Source of the DNA: Kitasatospora sp. SolWspMP-SS2h | Lineage (GTDB): Bacteria; Actinomycetota; Actinomycetes; Streptomycetales; Streptomycetaceae | Direction: 5' to 3' | DNA: 57,303 nt | Assembly (NCBI RefSeq): GCF_003259315.1 | Contig: NZ_QLLT01000039.1 | Span: forward strand, 1 to 57,303 | Shown: one piece after another, positions 1 to 9,010 of the stretch | Numbering within the stretch: position 1 is the first letter of the stretch | Layout: every line of letters starts with the position of its first letter | Made by a program: the position numbers and the translations under genes | Notes under the pieces: model-generated | Database searches by the model: none | Told to the model about the DNA's origin: nothing | What the model saw: the letters and a program-made list of their open reading frames with translations, nothing else

Positions 1-121
1 AGAATCTTCCAGCACGCCCGATGCAGCCCGAACTGGCTGACGTCAGCAGCCAAGGCCGTCCTCACCCTCGAGCTGCAGCGCTGAAAAGGCTCACTGATCG
101 CTCTTCGGGAGATCGTCGGGC

Positions 122-1280
122 TCATGGCGCTGTTCGACTGTCGACTGCGCTGCGGTGGCTGAGGTCGGTGAGGATGCGGTGGTCGAGTTTGACAGCGAGT
201 TCGCGTTGGCGGTTGTCGGCGGAGTGTTGGTAGCCGATGGCTGTGCGTAGGGTGCTCTGGCCCATGCGGACCATGAGGTCCTTGAGGCTGACGCCTTCCT
301 GGGCGAGGAGCGTGTTCCCGGTGTGGCGCAGGTCTTAGAAGGTGAAGTTCTCCGGCAGGCCGGGAACGTCGGCACGGGCTTTGCGAAACGTGCGGCCGAA
401 GGTGGAACGGCGGAAGGGGGCTCCCTTCTCGCCGACGAAGACGAGTCCGAAGGGGCCGGGCTCGGCGTAGCGGTCCATGTGCAGGTGTAGTACTTCGTCG
501 AGGATGGCGGGCAGGTGGACGGTGCGGGTTCCGGCCTCGGACTTGGGGCGGCCAGTGGCGCGCCTGCCGTTGAGGAGTTCGGGCGAGGCGGAAGTGATGC
601 GGATCAGGCGTCGGGCGACCTTGATGTCCTCGCGCCTGAGGGAGGCGAGTTCTTCGGGGCGGAGGGTGGCGAACGCGCCGAGGAGGACGAACAGGCGCCA
701 CCGTTCGCCGACGGCGTTGGCGAGCGTGAAGACCTGGGTGACGGTGGCAGTGTGGCGTTCGGCCGGGTGCTCGCTGCCGGCGCCGCGGATGCGGCACGGG
801 TTGCGGGGGAGTGTCTCGTCGTCGGCGACGGCGGTCTCCATGATCGCCTTGAGGAGCCGGTAGGCCTTGGCGGCGATTGATTCGCCGTGCTTGTCCAGTT
901 GTTCGGAGTTCCAGTGCCGGACTTTCGCGAAGGTGATGCGGGTGACGGGGGTGCTGCCGAAGGTAGGCAGGATGCATGCCTTCAGTAGGCGCTGGTAGAG
1001 CCCGCGGGTAGTGGCCGCGAGGGGGCGGTTGTCGATCCAGTCCTTGGCGTAGTCCTTGAACAGGACGCCCTTGAGTGGGGAGGTGATGGGTGTGCGGCGG
1101 CCGTGGGCGAGGTCAGCCTGAACGAGTGCGAGCCAGGTCAGGGCGTCGAGCTCGGTGGCGAAGGTTTCCGGAGACCGCTGTGTCCGGCCGTTACGGTCGG
1201 TGTAGGTCGCGCTCCAGCGGCCTGACCTGTACTGGCGGGCGTTGCCGAAACCGGCGACGTGCCTTCTGCTTGCGAGGCAT
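122..1280 (-). pseudogene. Tyrosine site-specific integrase, broken by a frameshift and a nonsense codon
   Basis: This is a phage or AICE-type tyrosine recombinase that would be about 385 aa if intact. The expected ATG is at 1280 (reads MPRKQKARRRF). The reading frame then shifts at a run of three A's on the + strand at 1248-1250: removing one base gives RRRFGNARQYRSGRW, the usual N-terminal continuation. The long middle frame (about 1250 to 338) carries the SAM-like core-binding domain and the first catalytic Arg region (FATLRPEELASLRREDI). At 335-337 a TAA replaces the codon just before DLRHTGNTL, where a Tyr is normal in FYDLRHTG boxes. The same frame continues to a TGA at 122-124 and keeps the HxLR-type box and a late GYQHSADN segment likely to hold the nucleophilic Tyr. 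Two independent lesions mean it is almost certainly inactive. Confidence 0.88.
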
Positions 1281-1769
1281 GGCAGACCTTCCCGGAGGAT
1301 TCCACCGAGCTCTGGGTCGGTGGAAGGCGGCAGATGACCGGAGCGCCGATACGGCAGTCCGACTGGCCGTGCTGAGGTCTTCTGGCCGTCGATGCTCTTG
1401 GCCGGGGAAATGCTCCCCAGTGTCATTGTATGTCGCGTTCATGCCGTATGGCGAGAGCCTTTCGGTCTCATCGCTGCGTGCCCAGGGGAAGTGGAGCGCT
1501 GCGGGCATCGATCAGGTAGCCAGCCTGCAGCCTTGCGCACCGAGGAGCGGTCGATGTCTCATGGCCGTTCGGTCGGTTGTGTCGGGGCGCGATCGAGGCG
1601 ACTCCAAGGCGGCGAATCGAAACGGTTGTGGAGCGTCGTGCGCGACTGTTGCGCGAGTAGGGGCGGTATATCGGGGTCGTCGGCGGTCAAGGGGCCATGA
1701 TCCACGGCGCTCCGAGCTGGGGCCTGCAAGGCTTGTGACCTGCGGAAATGCCTGATTCGGCACAGAAGA
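1281..1769. other. Gene-free stretch between integrase and att relic
   Basis: No convincing gene is seen here; the ORFs on both strands lack family signatures and good ribosome-binding sites. The 489 nt between the integrase start and the tRNA fragment is where attP arm sites and an excisionase promoter would lie in an intact element, but no clear repeat pair was found. Confidence 0.5.
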
Positions 1770-1813
1770 TTCCCAAGCTTAGAGCGCGAGTTCGATTCTC
1801 GTCACCCGCTCCA
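1770..1813 (+). other. 3' fragment of a tRNA-Gly(CCC) gene: attachment-site relic
   Basis: This 44-nt segment has the anticodon loop TTCCCAA, a variable region, a T arm (GCGAG-TTCGATT-CTCGT), the 3' acceptor strand CACCCGC and TCCA. These are the features of the 3' half of an actinobacterial glycine tRNA. The upstream bases do not make a D arm or a full 5' acceptor strand: only GCGG at 1742-1745 could pair, and the anticodon stem is broken. It is therefore not a whole tRNA. A 3' tRNA fragment beside an integrase gene is the classic footprint of integration into a tRNA gene. The intact tRNA-Gly is expected to the left, outside this window. Confidence 0.8.
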
Positions 1814-1820
1814 TGAGAGA

Positions 1821-1848
1821 GCCCCAGGTCAGCGACCTGGGGCTTCTT
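1821..1848 (+). terminator. Original tRNA-Gly terminator
   Basis: A perfect 10-bp stem (GCCCCAGGTC / GACCTGGGGC) with a 3-nt loop, followed by TTCTT, lies 8 nt after the tRNA fragment. It is probably the chromosomal terminator of the tRNA gene, left on this side of the element. Confidence 0.8.
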
Positions 1849-2001
1849 CGTTCTCCTCTTCCGGGGAAGGCGGCTTCCCTGCCGGGCTGCCGGATGGTCT
1901 CGGTATCCGTGCCGTCGGTGTAGGCGGCCTAGTTTGCGCACACGGCAGGTCCGAGAGCGAGAGCAGGGCCCAGAACCCCGCCGGGGCTGGGCGGGCGGCT
2001 A

Positions 2002-2397
2002 CTATCTGCCGGACGGCTCGTCTGGGTGCCCGCTTCGGTGAGAGGCCCCGGGTCGGTGGCCCGGGGCCTCTTCGGTGGCCGGGCGGGGCGGCCGGGGGTA
2101 GTGCAGTGCGAGCAGCAGCTTGCCTTTTCCGGTGCCGGTTTCCAGGAGTCGGTGGGCCTCGGCGGCTTCTGCCGGGGGGAGGGCCTCCGTTATGCCGGGT
2201 TCGATCCGGCCGGTGGCGAGGAGGCGGAGGGCTCCGGTGAGGTGGCCACCGATTGGGTGGGGGGAGCGGTGGGCCAGATCGACGCCCGCGAAGGCGACCC
2301 GCACGGTGACCTGACCGGCGGCCGGTACCGGCTCGGGCGCATCCAGCTCCTCCAGTACTTCGACGCCTCCGTTGACCCGGAATCCGGCGGTTCGCAC
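2002..2397 (-). pseudogene. Medium-chain quinone oxidoreductase with its middle deleted
   Basis: From a GTG at 2397 the frame reads RVNGGVEVLEELDAPEPVP and then GQVTVRVAFAGVDLAH, the first 35-40 residues of a zinc-type or quinone oxidoreductase of the MDR superfamily. It then jumps without a stop to a typical C terminus (LTGALRLLATGRIEPGITEA, later EAHRLLETGTGKGKLLLAL). About 230 residues, including the whole NAD(P)-binding Rossmann core, are missing. The normal stop is also lost: the frame runs through the hairpin at 2042-2070 to a TAG at 2002. No dinucleotide-binding motif remains, so enzyme activity is not possible. It resembles the MDR family of the intact gene at 37414, but they are different proteins. 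Confidence 0.8.
2042..2070. terminator. GC-rich hairpin inside the decayed oxidoreductase tail
   Basis: An 11-bp perfect stem (GAGGCCCCGGG / CCCGGGGCCTC) with a 7-nt loop is followed on + by TTCGG. The sequence from about 2027 to 2070 resembles the tRNA fragment end plus terminator at 1804-1848 (CCCGCTTCGGTGAGAG against CCCGCTCCATGAGAG), suggesting a duplicated or older copy of that border. Confidence 0.6.
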
Positions 2398-2534
2398 CTG
2401 GTGCCCCCTCGATCGCGGCCCTCCCCGCTGCGGGCCGTGCGGGGACGGGAACCCCGTGGGGCAGTCCGGTGTTCCCGGTGGAAGGGTCGTCGGATGGGTG
2501 CTCAACTCGGCTGAGGAGGAACGGCGTTGAAGCG

Positions 2535-3782
2535 TCAGACCGGGCGGTCCGGGACGCGGGGGAGGGTGCGGATGGGGCGGGTGAGGAGCAGGGCGAGGGG
2601 GGTGAGGACGGCGACGAGGGTGCCGGCGGCGAGGACGTGGGAAGTGCCGAAGGCGTGGACGGCGGGGCCGACGAGGGCGGAGCCGAGGGGGTAGAGGCCG
2701 ACGGAGCCGGCGACTTCGTAGGCGTGGACCCGGTTGAGGACCTCGCCGGGGACCTGGGTCTGGACGGCGGTGGACCACATGACGCCCCAGACGCCGATGC
2801 CGGTGCCGACCAGCACCTGGGCGGCGGCGAGCAGCCAGACCGGGGCATGCAGCAGGATGGCGAGGGGGTAGAGGGGGTAGGCGAACATGGCGACCGCGCC
2901 GGCGGCCAGGGGGCGGCGGGGCTTGTAGCGGATGGCGAGCAGGCCGCCGGCCACGGTGCCCGCGCCGAGGGCGCAGTTGATCAGGCCGAACGCGGTGGGG
3001 CCGTGGGCGGGGACCACGATGCCTGCGGCGAGCGAGAGTTGGGGGCCCCAGGCCAGGACGGCGTAGCACATCCAGATCAGGACGACGCCCCAGAGCCAGC
3101 TGCGGGAGCGGAACTCGTGCCAGCCGACGGCCAGGTTGCGCCAGAGCGAGCGGTCGGCGGGCGGAGCGGGGACGGGCCCCAGGCGGAGCGCGAACAGGCA
3201 GGCGGCGCTGGTGGCGTACGCGAGGGCGGAGACCGCCATCACCCACCCCGTGGAGCCGAAGCCGACCAGCACGCCGGCCAGCGCGGGGCCGCCCAGACCG
3301 GTCGCGGCCTCGGAGGTGCGCAGGACGCCGTTGGCGCCCTGGACGTCGCGGGAGACCAGCGGGACGGTCGAGGAGGCGCCGGGCTGGAACAGGGCGTTCG
3401 CGGTGCCGGCCACCGCGAGCAGCGCGTACAGCTGCCAGAGGTGGTCGATGCCGTGCCAGAAGAGCAGGGCGAGCAGGACGTGCGCGGCCAGGTTGGCCAG
3501 GTCGGCGAGGATCATCATCCGGCGGGCGGTGAACCGGTCGGCGAGGACGCCGCCGAACAGCACCAGGCCGGCGAACGGGGCGACCAGGAAGGCCATCGCG
3601 TAGCCCGCCGTGTCCAGGCCGTGGCCGGAGGAGAGCAACCCGGCGGAGACGGCGACCGGGAGCATCGCCCAGCTGAGCAGGCCCGCGCTGCGGGCGGTGA
3701 AGTAGCGGCGGAAGTTGCGGGACCAGATGGCGGGTTCGGCGGAGGCCACGGCCGCGGGGCGGTCGGTCAGGCTGGCGGGCAC
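2535..3782 (-). CDS. MFS transporter, probable drug or metabolite exporter
   Basis: A 415-aa integral membrane protein of the major facilitator superfamily (EntS/MFS_3-like), probably moving a small molecule outward with proton exchange. About 12 hydrophobic segments are visible. The family A-motif region appears after the second one (GGVLADRFTARRMM), and a GLGGPALAGVLVG segment lies mid-protein. The start is a GTG at 3782 without a strong Shine-Dalgarno sequence, so it could be slightly off. It ends 138 nt before the decayed oxidoreductase. Its position next to the SARP regulator and prenyltransferase locus makes it a candidate exporter for that pathway, but this is inference from position only. 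Confidence 0.85.
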   Translation of the reverse strand: MPASLTDRPAAVASAEPAIWSRNFRRYFTARSAGLLSWAMLPVAVSAGLLSSGHGLDTAGYAMAFLVAPFAGLVLFGGVLADRFTARRMMILADLANLAAHVLLALLFWHGIDHLWQLYALLAVAGTANALFQPGASSTVPLVSRDVQGANGVLRTSEAATGLGGPALAGVLVGFGSTGWVMAVSALAYATSAACLFALRLGPVPAPPADRSLWRNLAVGWHEFRSRSWLWGVVLIWMCYAVLAWGPQLSLAAGIVVPAHGPTAFGLINCALGAGTVAGGLLAIRYKPRRPLAAGAVAMFAYPLYPLAILLHAPVWLLAAAQVLVGTGIGVWGVMWSTAVQTQVPGEVLNRVHAYEVAGSVGLYPLGSALVGPAVHAFGTSHVLAAGTLVAVLTPLALLLTRPIRTLPRVPDRPV

Positions 3783-3878
3783 GGCGGGGTCGGTCCTTCG
3801 GTCGGAGGGAGGAGGGAGGAAGTGGGAGAGAAGGGAGGAAAGGGGGAGAGGGGACGAGGGAGGGAAAGGGGGGGAGGG
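3783..3878. repeat. Polypurine tract
   Basis: About 90 nt of nearly uninterrupted purines on the + strand (GGAGGGA, GGGAGAG and similar units) lie just upstream of the MFS gene on its template side. Such tracts can form triplex or G-quadruplex structures. The rest of 3783-4125, apart from the fragment at 3879-3968, shows no gene. Confidence 0.6.
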
Positions 3879-3968
3879 TCAGGAGGGGGTGGCCGGGGCG
3901 GCGCTGCCCATCTCCTGCTGGAGGCGGCGTACGGCGGGGGTGTACGCGAGTCGGTCGTAGCGGCTCAA
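3879..3968 (-). pseudogene. N-terminal fragment resembling a PPOX-type flavoprotein
   Basis: A TTG at 3968 preceded by GAGGTG opens a 29-codon frame that reads SRYDRLAYTPAVRRLQQEMG and then APATPS before a TGA. The first 20 residues resemble the start of a family of pyridoxamine 5'-phosphate-oxidase-like proteins, but the flavin-binding barrel is absent. It is either a truncated gene start or a small peptide gene. I recognise the family only loosely, so treat this as tentative. Confidence 0.3.
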
Positions 3969-4125
3969 GGTGTCACCTCGGGATCCGGTCCGGTGCAGTG
4001 GGGTTCTCACCGTAAGGAGCCGGGCTCTCCGGGCGGCCGGAGCGGGACCAGAGGGCGGGACGGGGAGGGCGGGGCGCTGAGCTGCGGTGATGTGCGGGGA
4101 GCGGAAGTTTCGCGGAACTTCCGGT

Positions 4126-7100
4126 TCAGCGAAGGGAAGTGCCGCCCGCCGCCCGGACGATCCGCAGCGCCTCCCGGCGGTGCCGGACCGCGTCGGCGGC
4201 GCCGGCGCTGGCGGTGCTGGTGCCGGGGCCGGTGCTGAGCGCGGTGGCGGCCAGGGCGAGGGCGAGGCGGGCCCGGACCTCGCCGGGGCGGTGGCCGCTC
4301 GCGCGGTGCAGGGCGAGCGCGTCGGTGCCGAGGGCGAGGGCGGCCCGCGGGTCGCCGAGGCGGACCCGGACGCGGGCCAGGACGGTGAGGGCGTCGCCCT
4401 CGGGGACCCGGAACTCGGCTTCCCGGGCGAGGACGAGGGCGTGCTCGGCGGTGCGCAGCGCGGCGCGCGGGTCGGTGTCGAGCAGGGCGGCGGCGAGGCC
4501 GGTCAGGGCGACGGCCTGCGGGTGGCGGTCGCCCGCGGCCTCGGCCAGGCGCAGGGCCTCGCGGTGGCCGGCGGCCGCCTCGGCGGGACGGTGGGCGCGG
4601 GCGTGCGCGGCGGCGAGGGCGAGGTGGGCGTTGGCCTCCAGGGCCCGGTTGCGCACGGTGCGGGCGGCGGCGAGCGCGGTGTGGGCGAGCAACTGTCCGG
4701 TGGCGTGGTCGCCGAGGTCGGTGTGGGCGGAGGACAGGCAGGTCAGGGCGACGGCCTCGCTGAACCGGTTGCGGTGCCGCCGGTGCACCGGCAGGGTCTC
4801 GCCGATCACCCGGATCGCCTCGCCGGGGCGCCCGAGCGCCCGCTGGACCACGGCCAGGTTGGTCCGGGCGATGGCCTCCCGGTCGGCCGGCCCGTCGAGG
4901 CCGGGGGCGGCCGGGCCGAGCAGGCGGGCGGCGTGCGCGAAGTGCTCGGCGGCCTCGGACAGGCGGCCGAGCTTCCCGCAGATCAGGCCCAGCACGGTGA
5001 TGTCGTCGGGGTGCGGCCCGGCGGACGGGGGCGGTGGCGCGGACGGGCGCGGTGGCACGGACGGGGACACCGCGACGGGTGGGAGCAGGCGCTCCGTCAA
5101 CTGCCGTGCGGCGGTGAGCTGTCCGGCTTCGCAGGCCCGGACGGCGACGGTGGCCGGCCGGGCGCGGTCGGCCGGTCGGGCGGGACCGGTCGGCTGATCG
5201 AGGCCGGTCGAGCCCGGAGGGGCGGCCAGGCCCGGAGGGTCGGGCAGCGGGTGGGCGTCAGCCGACTGGTCGACGTCGGAACCTCGTTCGGCCGGCAGCC
5301 CGGCGGCGTACGGGTGGAGCAGGCCGGGCAGCCGGTAGTGGCCGGGGGGTTCTTCCCGGACGAGGTGGGCGTCGGTGAGGCGGGCCAGCAGGGCGGCGGT
5401 CTCGGCGGGGGTGGTGGTGGCAAGGGCGGTGGCGGCCTGGGTGGTGAGGCCGGGGGCGGGGGCCCGGCCGAGGAGGCGGAAGAGGTGGCGGGCGGGGGCG
5501 GGGAGGGCGCGGTAGGAGCGGTCGAAGGCGGTGCGCAGGCCGGTGTGCGGGTCGTCCGCGAGGTCGAGGCGGGCGAGCAGGCCGGCGTCGGGGCGGGCGG
5601 GGGCGTGGTCGGCGAGGGGGCTGTCGGGGGCGGCGGCCAGGTGGGCGGCGGCGAGGCGGAGGGCGAGGGGGAGGCCGCCGCAGGCGTGGACGAGGCGGCG
5701 GGTGGCGGCCGGTTCGGCGGCGATCCGGGGGGCACCGAGGACGGTGCCGAGCAGCCGGGTGCCCTCCGCCGGGTCGAGGGCGTCGAGGGTGAGGCGGTGG
5801 GCGCCGTTGCCGACCAGCAGGCCGGTGAGGCGGTTGCGGCTGGTGACCAGGACGGCGCAGCCGCGGGCGCCGGGGAGCAGCGGGCGGACCTGGGCGGCGT
5901 CCCGGGCGTCGTCGAGGACGATCAGCAGGCGGCGGTCGGCGAGCAGGGTGCGGTAGAGCGCGGCGGCCTCGTCCGGGTCGGCGGGCAGCCGGTCGGGCGG
6001 GGTGCCGAGGGCGCGCAGGAAGCGGGCGAGGAGGTCGGCGGGCCGTGCGGCGGGCCGGGTGGAGTGGCCGTGCAGGTCGGCGAAGAGCTGGCCGTCCGGG
6101 AAGCGGTCGCGGTGTTCGTGCGCCCAGTGGGTGGCGAGGGCGGTCTTGCCGATGCCGGGCGGGCCGACCACCGTGACGAGCGGGTACGGGTCGGCGGGCC
6201 CGGCAGGGTCGGCGGGGACGGCCGGGAGCAGGGCGTCGAGTTCGCGCAGGTACCGGTGGCGGCCGACGAACCGGCCCGGGCCGGACGGGAGTTGGGCGGG
6301 CGGCGGGGGGAGGGGCGCCGGGCCGGACGGGGGCCGGGCCGGTGGAGGAGGAGCCGGCCGGGCGGGCAGCTGGCCGCGCAGGACGCGCAGGTGGGCGTCG
6401 TGGAGTTCGGGGCCGGGGGTGACGCCGAGCTCCTCGTCGAGGCGGGTGCGCAGGCGGGTGTAGGTGTCGAGGGCGGCGGCCTGTCGGCCGCTCGCGGCGA
6501 GGGTGAGGATCAGCCGGGCGTGCAGGCCCTCGTGGAGCGGTTCGAGGTGGGCCAGTTCCCGGAGCGGGTGGACGGCCTGGTCGGCGCGGTGCAGCAGCAG
6601 GGCGGTGTCGGCGTGCAGCAGGGCGGCGCGGATTCGCCGTTCGTTGGCGGCGACCGCGGCGGGGTGGCGGCGCAGGGCCGGGTCGGCGTCGGCGAGGACG
6701 GGGCCGCGCCACCACCGCAGGGCGCGGGTGAGGTCCCGGTGCGCGGTGTCCGGGTCGGGGGCGTTCCGCAGGGAGGTGGTGCGGGCCAGCAGGTCGTCGA
6801 ACCGTCCGAGGTCGGTGCGGTGGCGGGGCAGGTCGAGCCGGTAGCCGGTGGGGGTGCGGACGATGCCGGGATGGGCCGGGCGGGCCGGGTGGTCGGGGTC
6901 GTCGGAGCTGCCGGGGGTGCTCGGGGCGAGGAGGCGGCGCAGTCGGCCGATGTGGGTGTGGAGCAGGCTCTGCTGCGAGTCGGGCGGTCCGGACGGCCAC
7001 AGGGTGTCGGTGATCTCCTGCCGGGTGGCGGCGCCGGGGTGGGTGAGGGCGAGCAGTCCGAGCAGGCGGCGCAGGGTGGGGCTGCCGATCGGGACGTTGG

Positions 7101-7482
7101 CGCGGCCGTGGCGCAGGACGAGCGGGCCGAGCAGCAGCAGCGTCGTCCGACCGCCCTCGGCGGCGCCTGAACCGGAGCCGGAGCCGGAGCCGGAGCCGAC
7201 TCCTGCGCCGACTCGGACTCCGGCGCCGGTGTTCGCGCCCAGGTCGGTCGCGGCGGCCCGCAGTCCGGCGGCCTGCGGGGCGGTCAGGCCGAGGGCGTCG
7301 GCGAGCCGGTGCAGGGTGCGTTCGCGGGGCTGCCGGACCCGGCCGTGTTCGAGGTCGCGCAGGGCCCGGGTGCTGAGTCCGGCGCGGGCGGCGGCGGTCT
7401 GCTGGCTGAGCCCGGCCCGGGTGCGCAGCGCGCGCAGCAGCGGGCCGAAGGCGGACCGGTCGGCCGATCCGTGCTCCACCAT
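4126..7482 (-). CDS. XRE-SARP-NB-ARC-TPR transcriptional regulator (AfsR-like)
   Basis: A very large (1118 aa) cytoplasmic activator. In order it has: a Cro/CI-type HTH (about residues 10-75, GLSQQTAAARAGLSTRALRD); a short Gly-Ser linker encoded by a GGAGCC-type repeat near 7173-7200; an OmpR-like SARP winged helix (about 105-180, ending HTHIGRLRRLL); a bacterial transcriptional activator domain (about 215-365); an NB-ARC ATPase with Walker A GPPGIGKTALA and Walker B LLIVLDDA; and a C-terminal TPR region. SARPs usually activate antibiotic genes by binding repeats near -35. The XRE head is an extra DNA-binding domain not found in AfsR itself. It is divergent from the flavin monooxygenase at 7721, with 238 nt shared between them, so that gene is a likely target. 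Confidence 0.9.
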   Translation of the reverse strand: MVEHGSADRSAFGPLLRALRTRAGLSQQTAAARAGLSTRALRDLEHGRVRQPRERTLHRLADALGLTAPQAAGLRAAATDLGANTGAGVRVGAGVGSGSGSGSGSGAAEGGRTTLLLLGPLVLRHGRANVPIGSPTLRRLLGLLALTHPGAATRQEITDTLWPSGPPDSQQSLLHTHIGRLRRLLAPSTPGSSDDPDHPARPAHPGIVRTPTGYRLDLPRHRTDLGRFDDLLARTTSLRNAPDPDTAHRDLTRALRWWRGPVLADADPALRRHPAAVAANERRIRAALLHADTALLLHRADQAVHPLRELAHLEPLHEGLHARLILTLAASGRQAAALDTYTRLRTRLDEELGVTPGPELHDAHLRVLRGQLPARPAPPPPARPPSGPAPLPPPPAQLPSGPGRFVGRHRYLRELDALLPAVPADPAGPADPYPLVTVVGPPGIGKTALATHWAHEHRDRFPDGQLFADLHGHSTRPAARPADLLARFLRALGTPPDRLPADPDEAAALYRTLLADRRLLIVLDDARDAAQVRPLLPGARGCAVLVTSRNRLTGLLVGNGAHRLTLDALDPAEGTRLLGTVLGAPRIAAEPAATRRLVHACGGLPLALRLAAAHLAAAPDSPLADHAPARPDAGLLARLDLADDPHTGLRTAFDRSYRALPAPARHLFRLLGRAPAPGLTTQAATALATTTPAETAALLARLTDAHLVREEPPGHYRLPGLLHPYAAGLPAERGSDVDQSADAHPLPDPPGLAAPPGSTGLDQPTGPARPADRARPATVAVRACEAGQLTAARQLTERLLPPVAVSPSVPPRPSAPPPPSAGPHPDDITVLGLICGKLGRLSEAAEHFAHAARLLGPAAPGLDGPADREAIARTNLAVVQRALGRPGEAIRVIGETLPVHRRHRNRFSEAVALTCLSSAHTDLGDHATGQLLAHTALAAARTVRNRALEANAHLALAAAHARAHRPAEAAAGHREALRLAEAAGDRHPQAVALTGLAAALLDTDPRAALRTAEHALVLAREAEFRVPEGDALTVLARVRVRLGDPRAALALGTDALALHRASGHRPGEVRARLALALAATALSTGPGTSTASAGAADAVRHRREALRIVRAAGGTSLR

Positions 7483-7720
7483 GCCGCCCGCCCCCTCGTC
7501 CCCGGACGATCAGTGTGGAGGGGCCCCGCCGCTCCGGGCAAGGCGCACCCAGGGGAGCCGCCCCGGCGCAGCCGTATCTCCCGGAATCCGAACCGCCCTC
7601 CGCAGCGGGCGTGGTGGGCCGGTGGCGGCCCTGGGGGCGATATGTGCCCTGCTTATGCTGGAGGGTCAAGATTGTTGGGGGAGCGGCGAGTTATCTGCTG
7701 AGCGATTCATGGAGGTCGCA

Positions 7721-9010
7721 GTGGGTGTCTGTGTGATCGGCGCGGGGCTGTCGGGGCTGGCGGCGGCGTACGCGTTGCGCGAGCGCGGGCTGGACTTCGT
7801 CTGCCTGGAGCGCTCCCCGGGGGTGGGCGGGATCTGGCGTCGGCCGTCGGCGGGCGAGCCGGGTCCGGCGTACCAGGCGCTGCACCTGAACAGCGCCAAG
7901 CAGTTGACCGGGTTCGCGGCCTTCCCGATGTCCGACGAGATGCCGCTGTACCCGCGGCACAGCGACGTGGCGGCGTACCTGCGGGAGTTCGCCGAGTGGG
8001 CGGGGCTGCTGCCGCACATCGAGTTCCGCACCGAGGTGCTGTCGGTGCGTCAGGACGCGTACGGGGTGTGGACGGTGGTCAGCCGCGGTGCCGCGGGGGT
8101 GGAGACCCGGCGGACGTTCGACCAGGTGGTGGTGGCCTCGGGGCACCACAACGTGCCGACGATGCCGAACCCGCTGCCGCCGGGCGCGGAGTCCTTCACC
8201 GGGGCGATGCTGCACTCGATGGACTTCATGGACGGCCGGGACTTCACCGGCCAGCGGGTGGTCGTGGTGGGCATGGGCGCGTCCGGGGTGGACATCGCGG
8301 CCGACCTGTCGCGGCACGCGGCCCGGACGGTGCTCTCGGCCCGCCGCGGCCTGCACGTCATACCCAAGCAGCTGCACGGCGTATCGGTGGACCTGATCGC
8401 CGAGGCGCCCTGGTTCACCGCCAAGTCGCTGGAGGAGCAGCGGGAGTTCGTGGAGCAGGCGCTGGAGGTGGCGCGCGGCCGGATGTCGGACTACGGGCTG
8501 CCCGAGCCGGACCACCGGATCTTCTCCTCGGCGGTGACCATCTCGGACGAGATCCTGAGCCGGATCCGGCACGGCGCGGTGCTGCCGAAGCCCGGTATCG
8601 CCTCGCTGGAGGGTTCCACCGTCCTTTTCACGGACGGGAGTTGGACGGAGGCGGACGCGATCGTGTTCTGCACCGGCTTCGACTGGCGGTTCCCGTTCCT
8701 GCCGGACGGGCACCCGGCCGGCGCGACCGGTCCGGTCCGGCTGTACCGCCGGGTGGTGGCGCCGGAGCTGCCGGGGCTGCTGTTCCTGGGCCTGATCCGC
8801 CCGGTGGGGTCGATCACCCGGCTGGTGGAGGCGCAGGCGCAGTGGGTGGCGCGGCTGCTGACGGGGGAGGCGGTGCTGCCCGCGGCGGACGTGATGCGGA
8901 AGGAGATCGGCGGGCACCTGGCCGGGATCGAGCGCCGGTACGGCATGTCGACGGGGTCCTCGATCCAGGTGGACGTCGGCTCGTACCTCCGTGAGCTGCG
9001 CGAGGCGTAG
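7721..9010 (+). CDS. Flavin-containing monooxygenase
   Basis: A 429-aa FAD/NADPH enzyme that adds one oxygen atom, often to nitrogen. It has an N-terminal FAD Rossmann motif (VIGAGLSGLAAAYAL), an FMO-type fingerprint (FTGAMLHSMDF) and a second, NADPH-binding motif (VVVVGMGASGVDIA). I chose the GTG at 7721 because GGAGGT ends 4 nt before it; an ATG at 7709 is in frame but lacks such a site. It converges on the ABBA prenyltransferase, 274 nt downstream. In Streptomyces coelicolor a monooxygenase next to a tryptophan prenyltransferase turns prenyl-tryptophan into an aldoxime/nitrile product, so a similar job is plausible. The substrate cannot be read from the sequence. Confidence 0.88.
   Translation: MGVCVIGAGLSGLAAAYALRERGLDFVCLERSPGVGGIWRRPSAGEPGPAYQALHLNSAKQLTGFAAFPMSDEMPLYPRHSDVAAYLREFAEWAGLLPHIEFRTEVLSVRQDAYGVWTVVSRGAAGVETRRTFDQVVVASGHHNVPTMPNPLPPGAESFTGAMLHSMDFMDGRDFTGQRVVVVGMGASGVDIAADLSRHAARTVLSARRGLHVIPKQLHGVSVDLIAEAPWFTAKSLEEQREFVEQALEVARGRMSDYGLPEPDHRIFSSAVTISDEILSRIRHGAVLPKPGIASLEGSTVLFTDGSWTEADAIVFCTGFDWRFPFLPDGHPAGATGPVRLYRRVVAPELPGLLFLGLIRPVGSITRLVEAQAQWVARLLTGEAVLPAADVMRKEIGGHLAGIERRYGMSTGSSIQVDVGSYLRELREA

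Noticed and set aside
1687..1941. Short frame on - across the tRNA-Gly fragment (contains GDENRTRALSLG)
   Set aside because: This is the familiar false protein obtained by translating tRNA sequence on the reverse strand.
4087..7170. 1027-codon open frame on + opposite the SARP regulator
   Set aside because: It is antisense to a protein with clear domains, is almost wholly Gly/Ala/Glu/Val of shadow type, and has no motif or ribosome site.
7483..7720. SARP heptamer repeats before the monooxygenase gene
   Set aside because: I looked for direct repeats with 11-nt period near a -35 region and found none clear enough to report.
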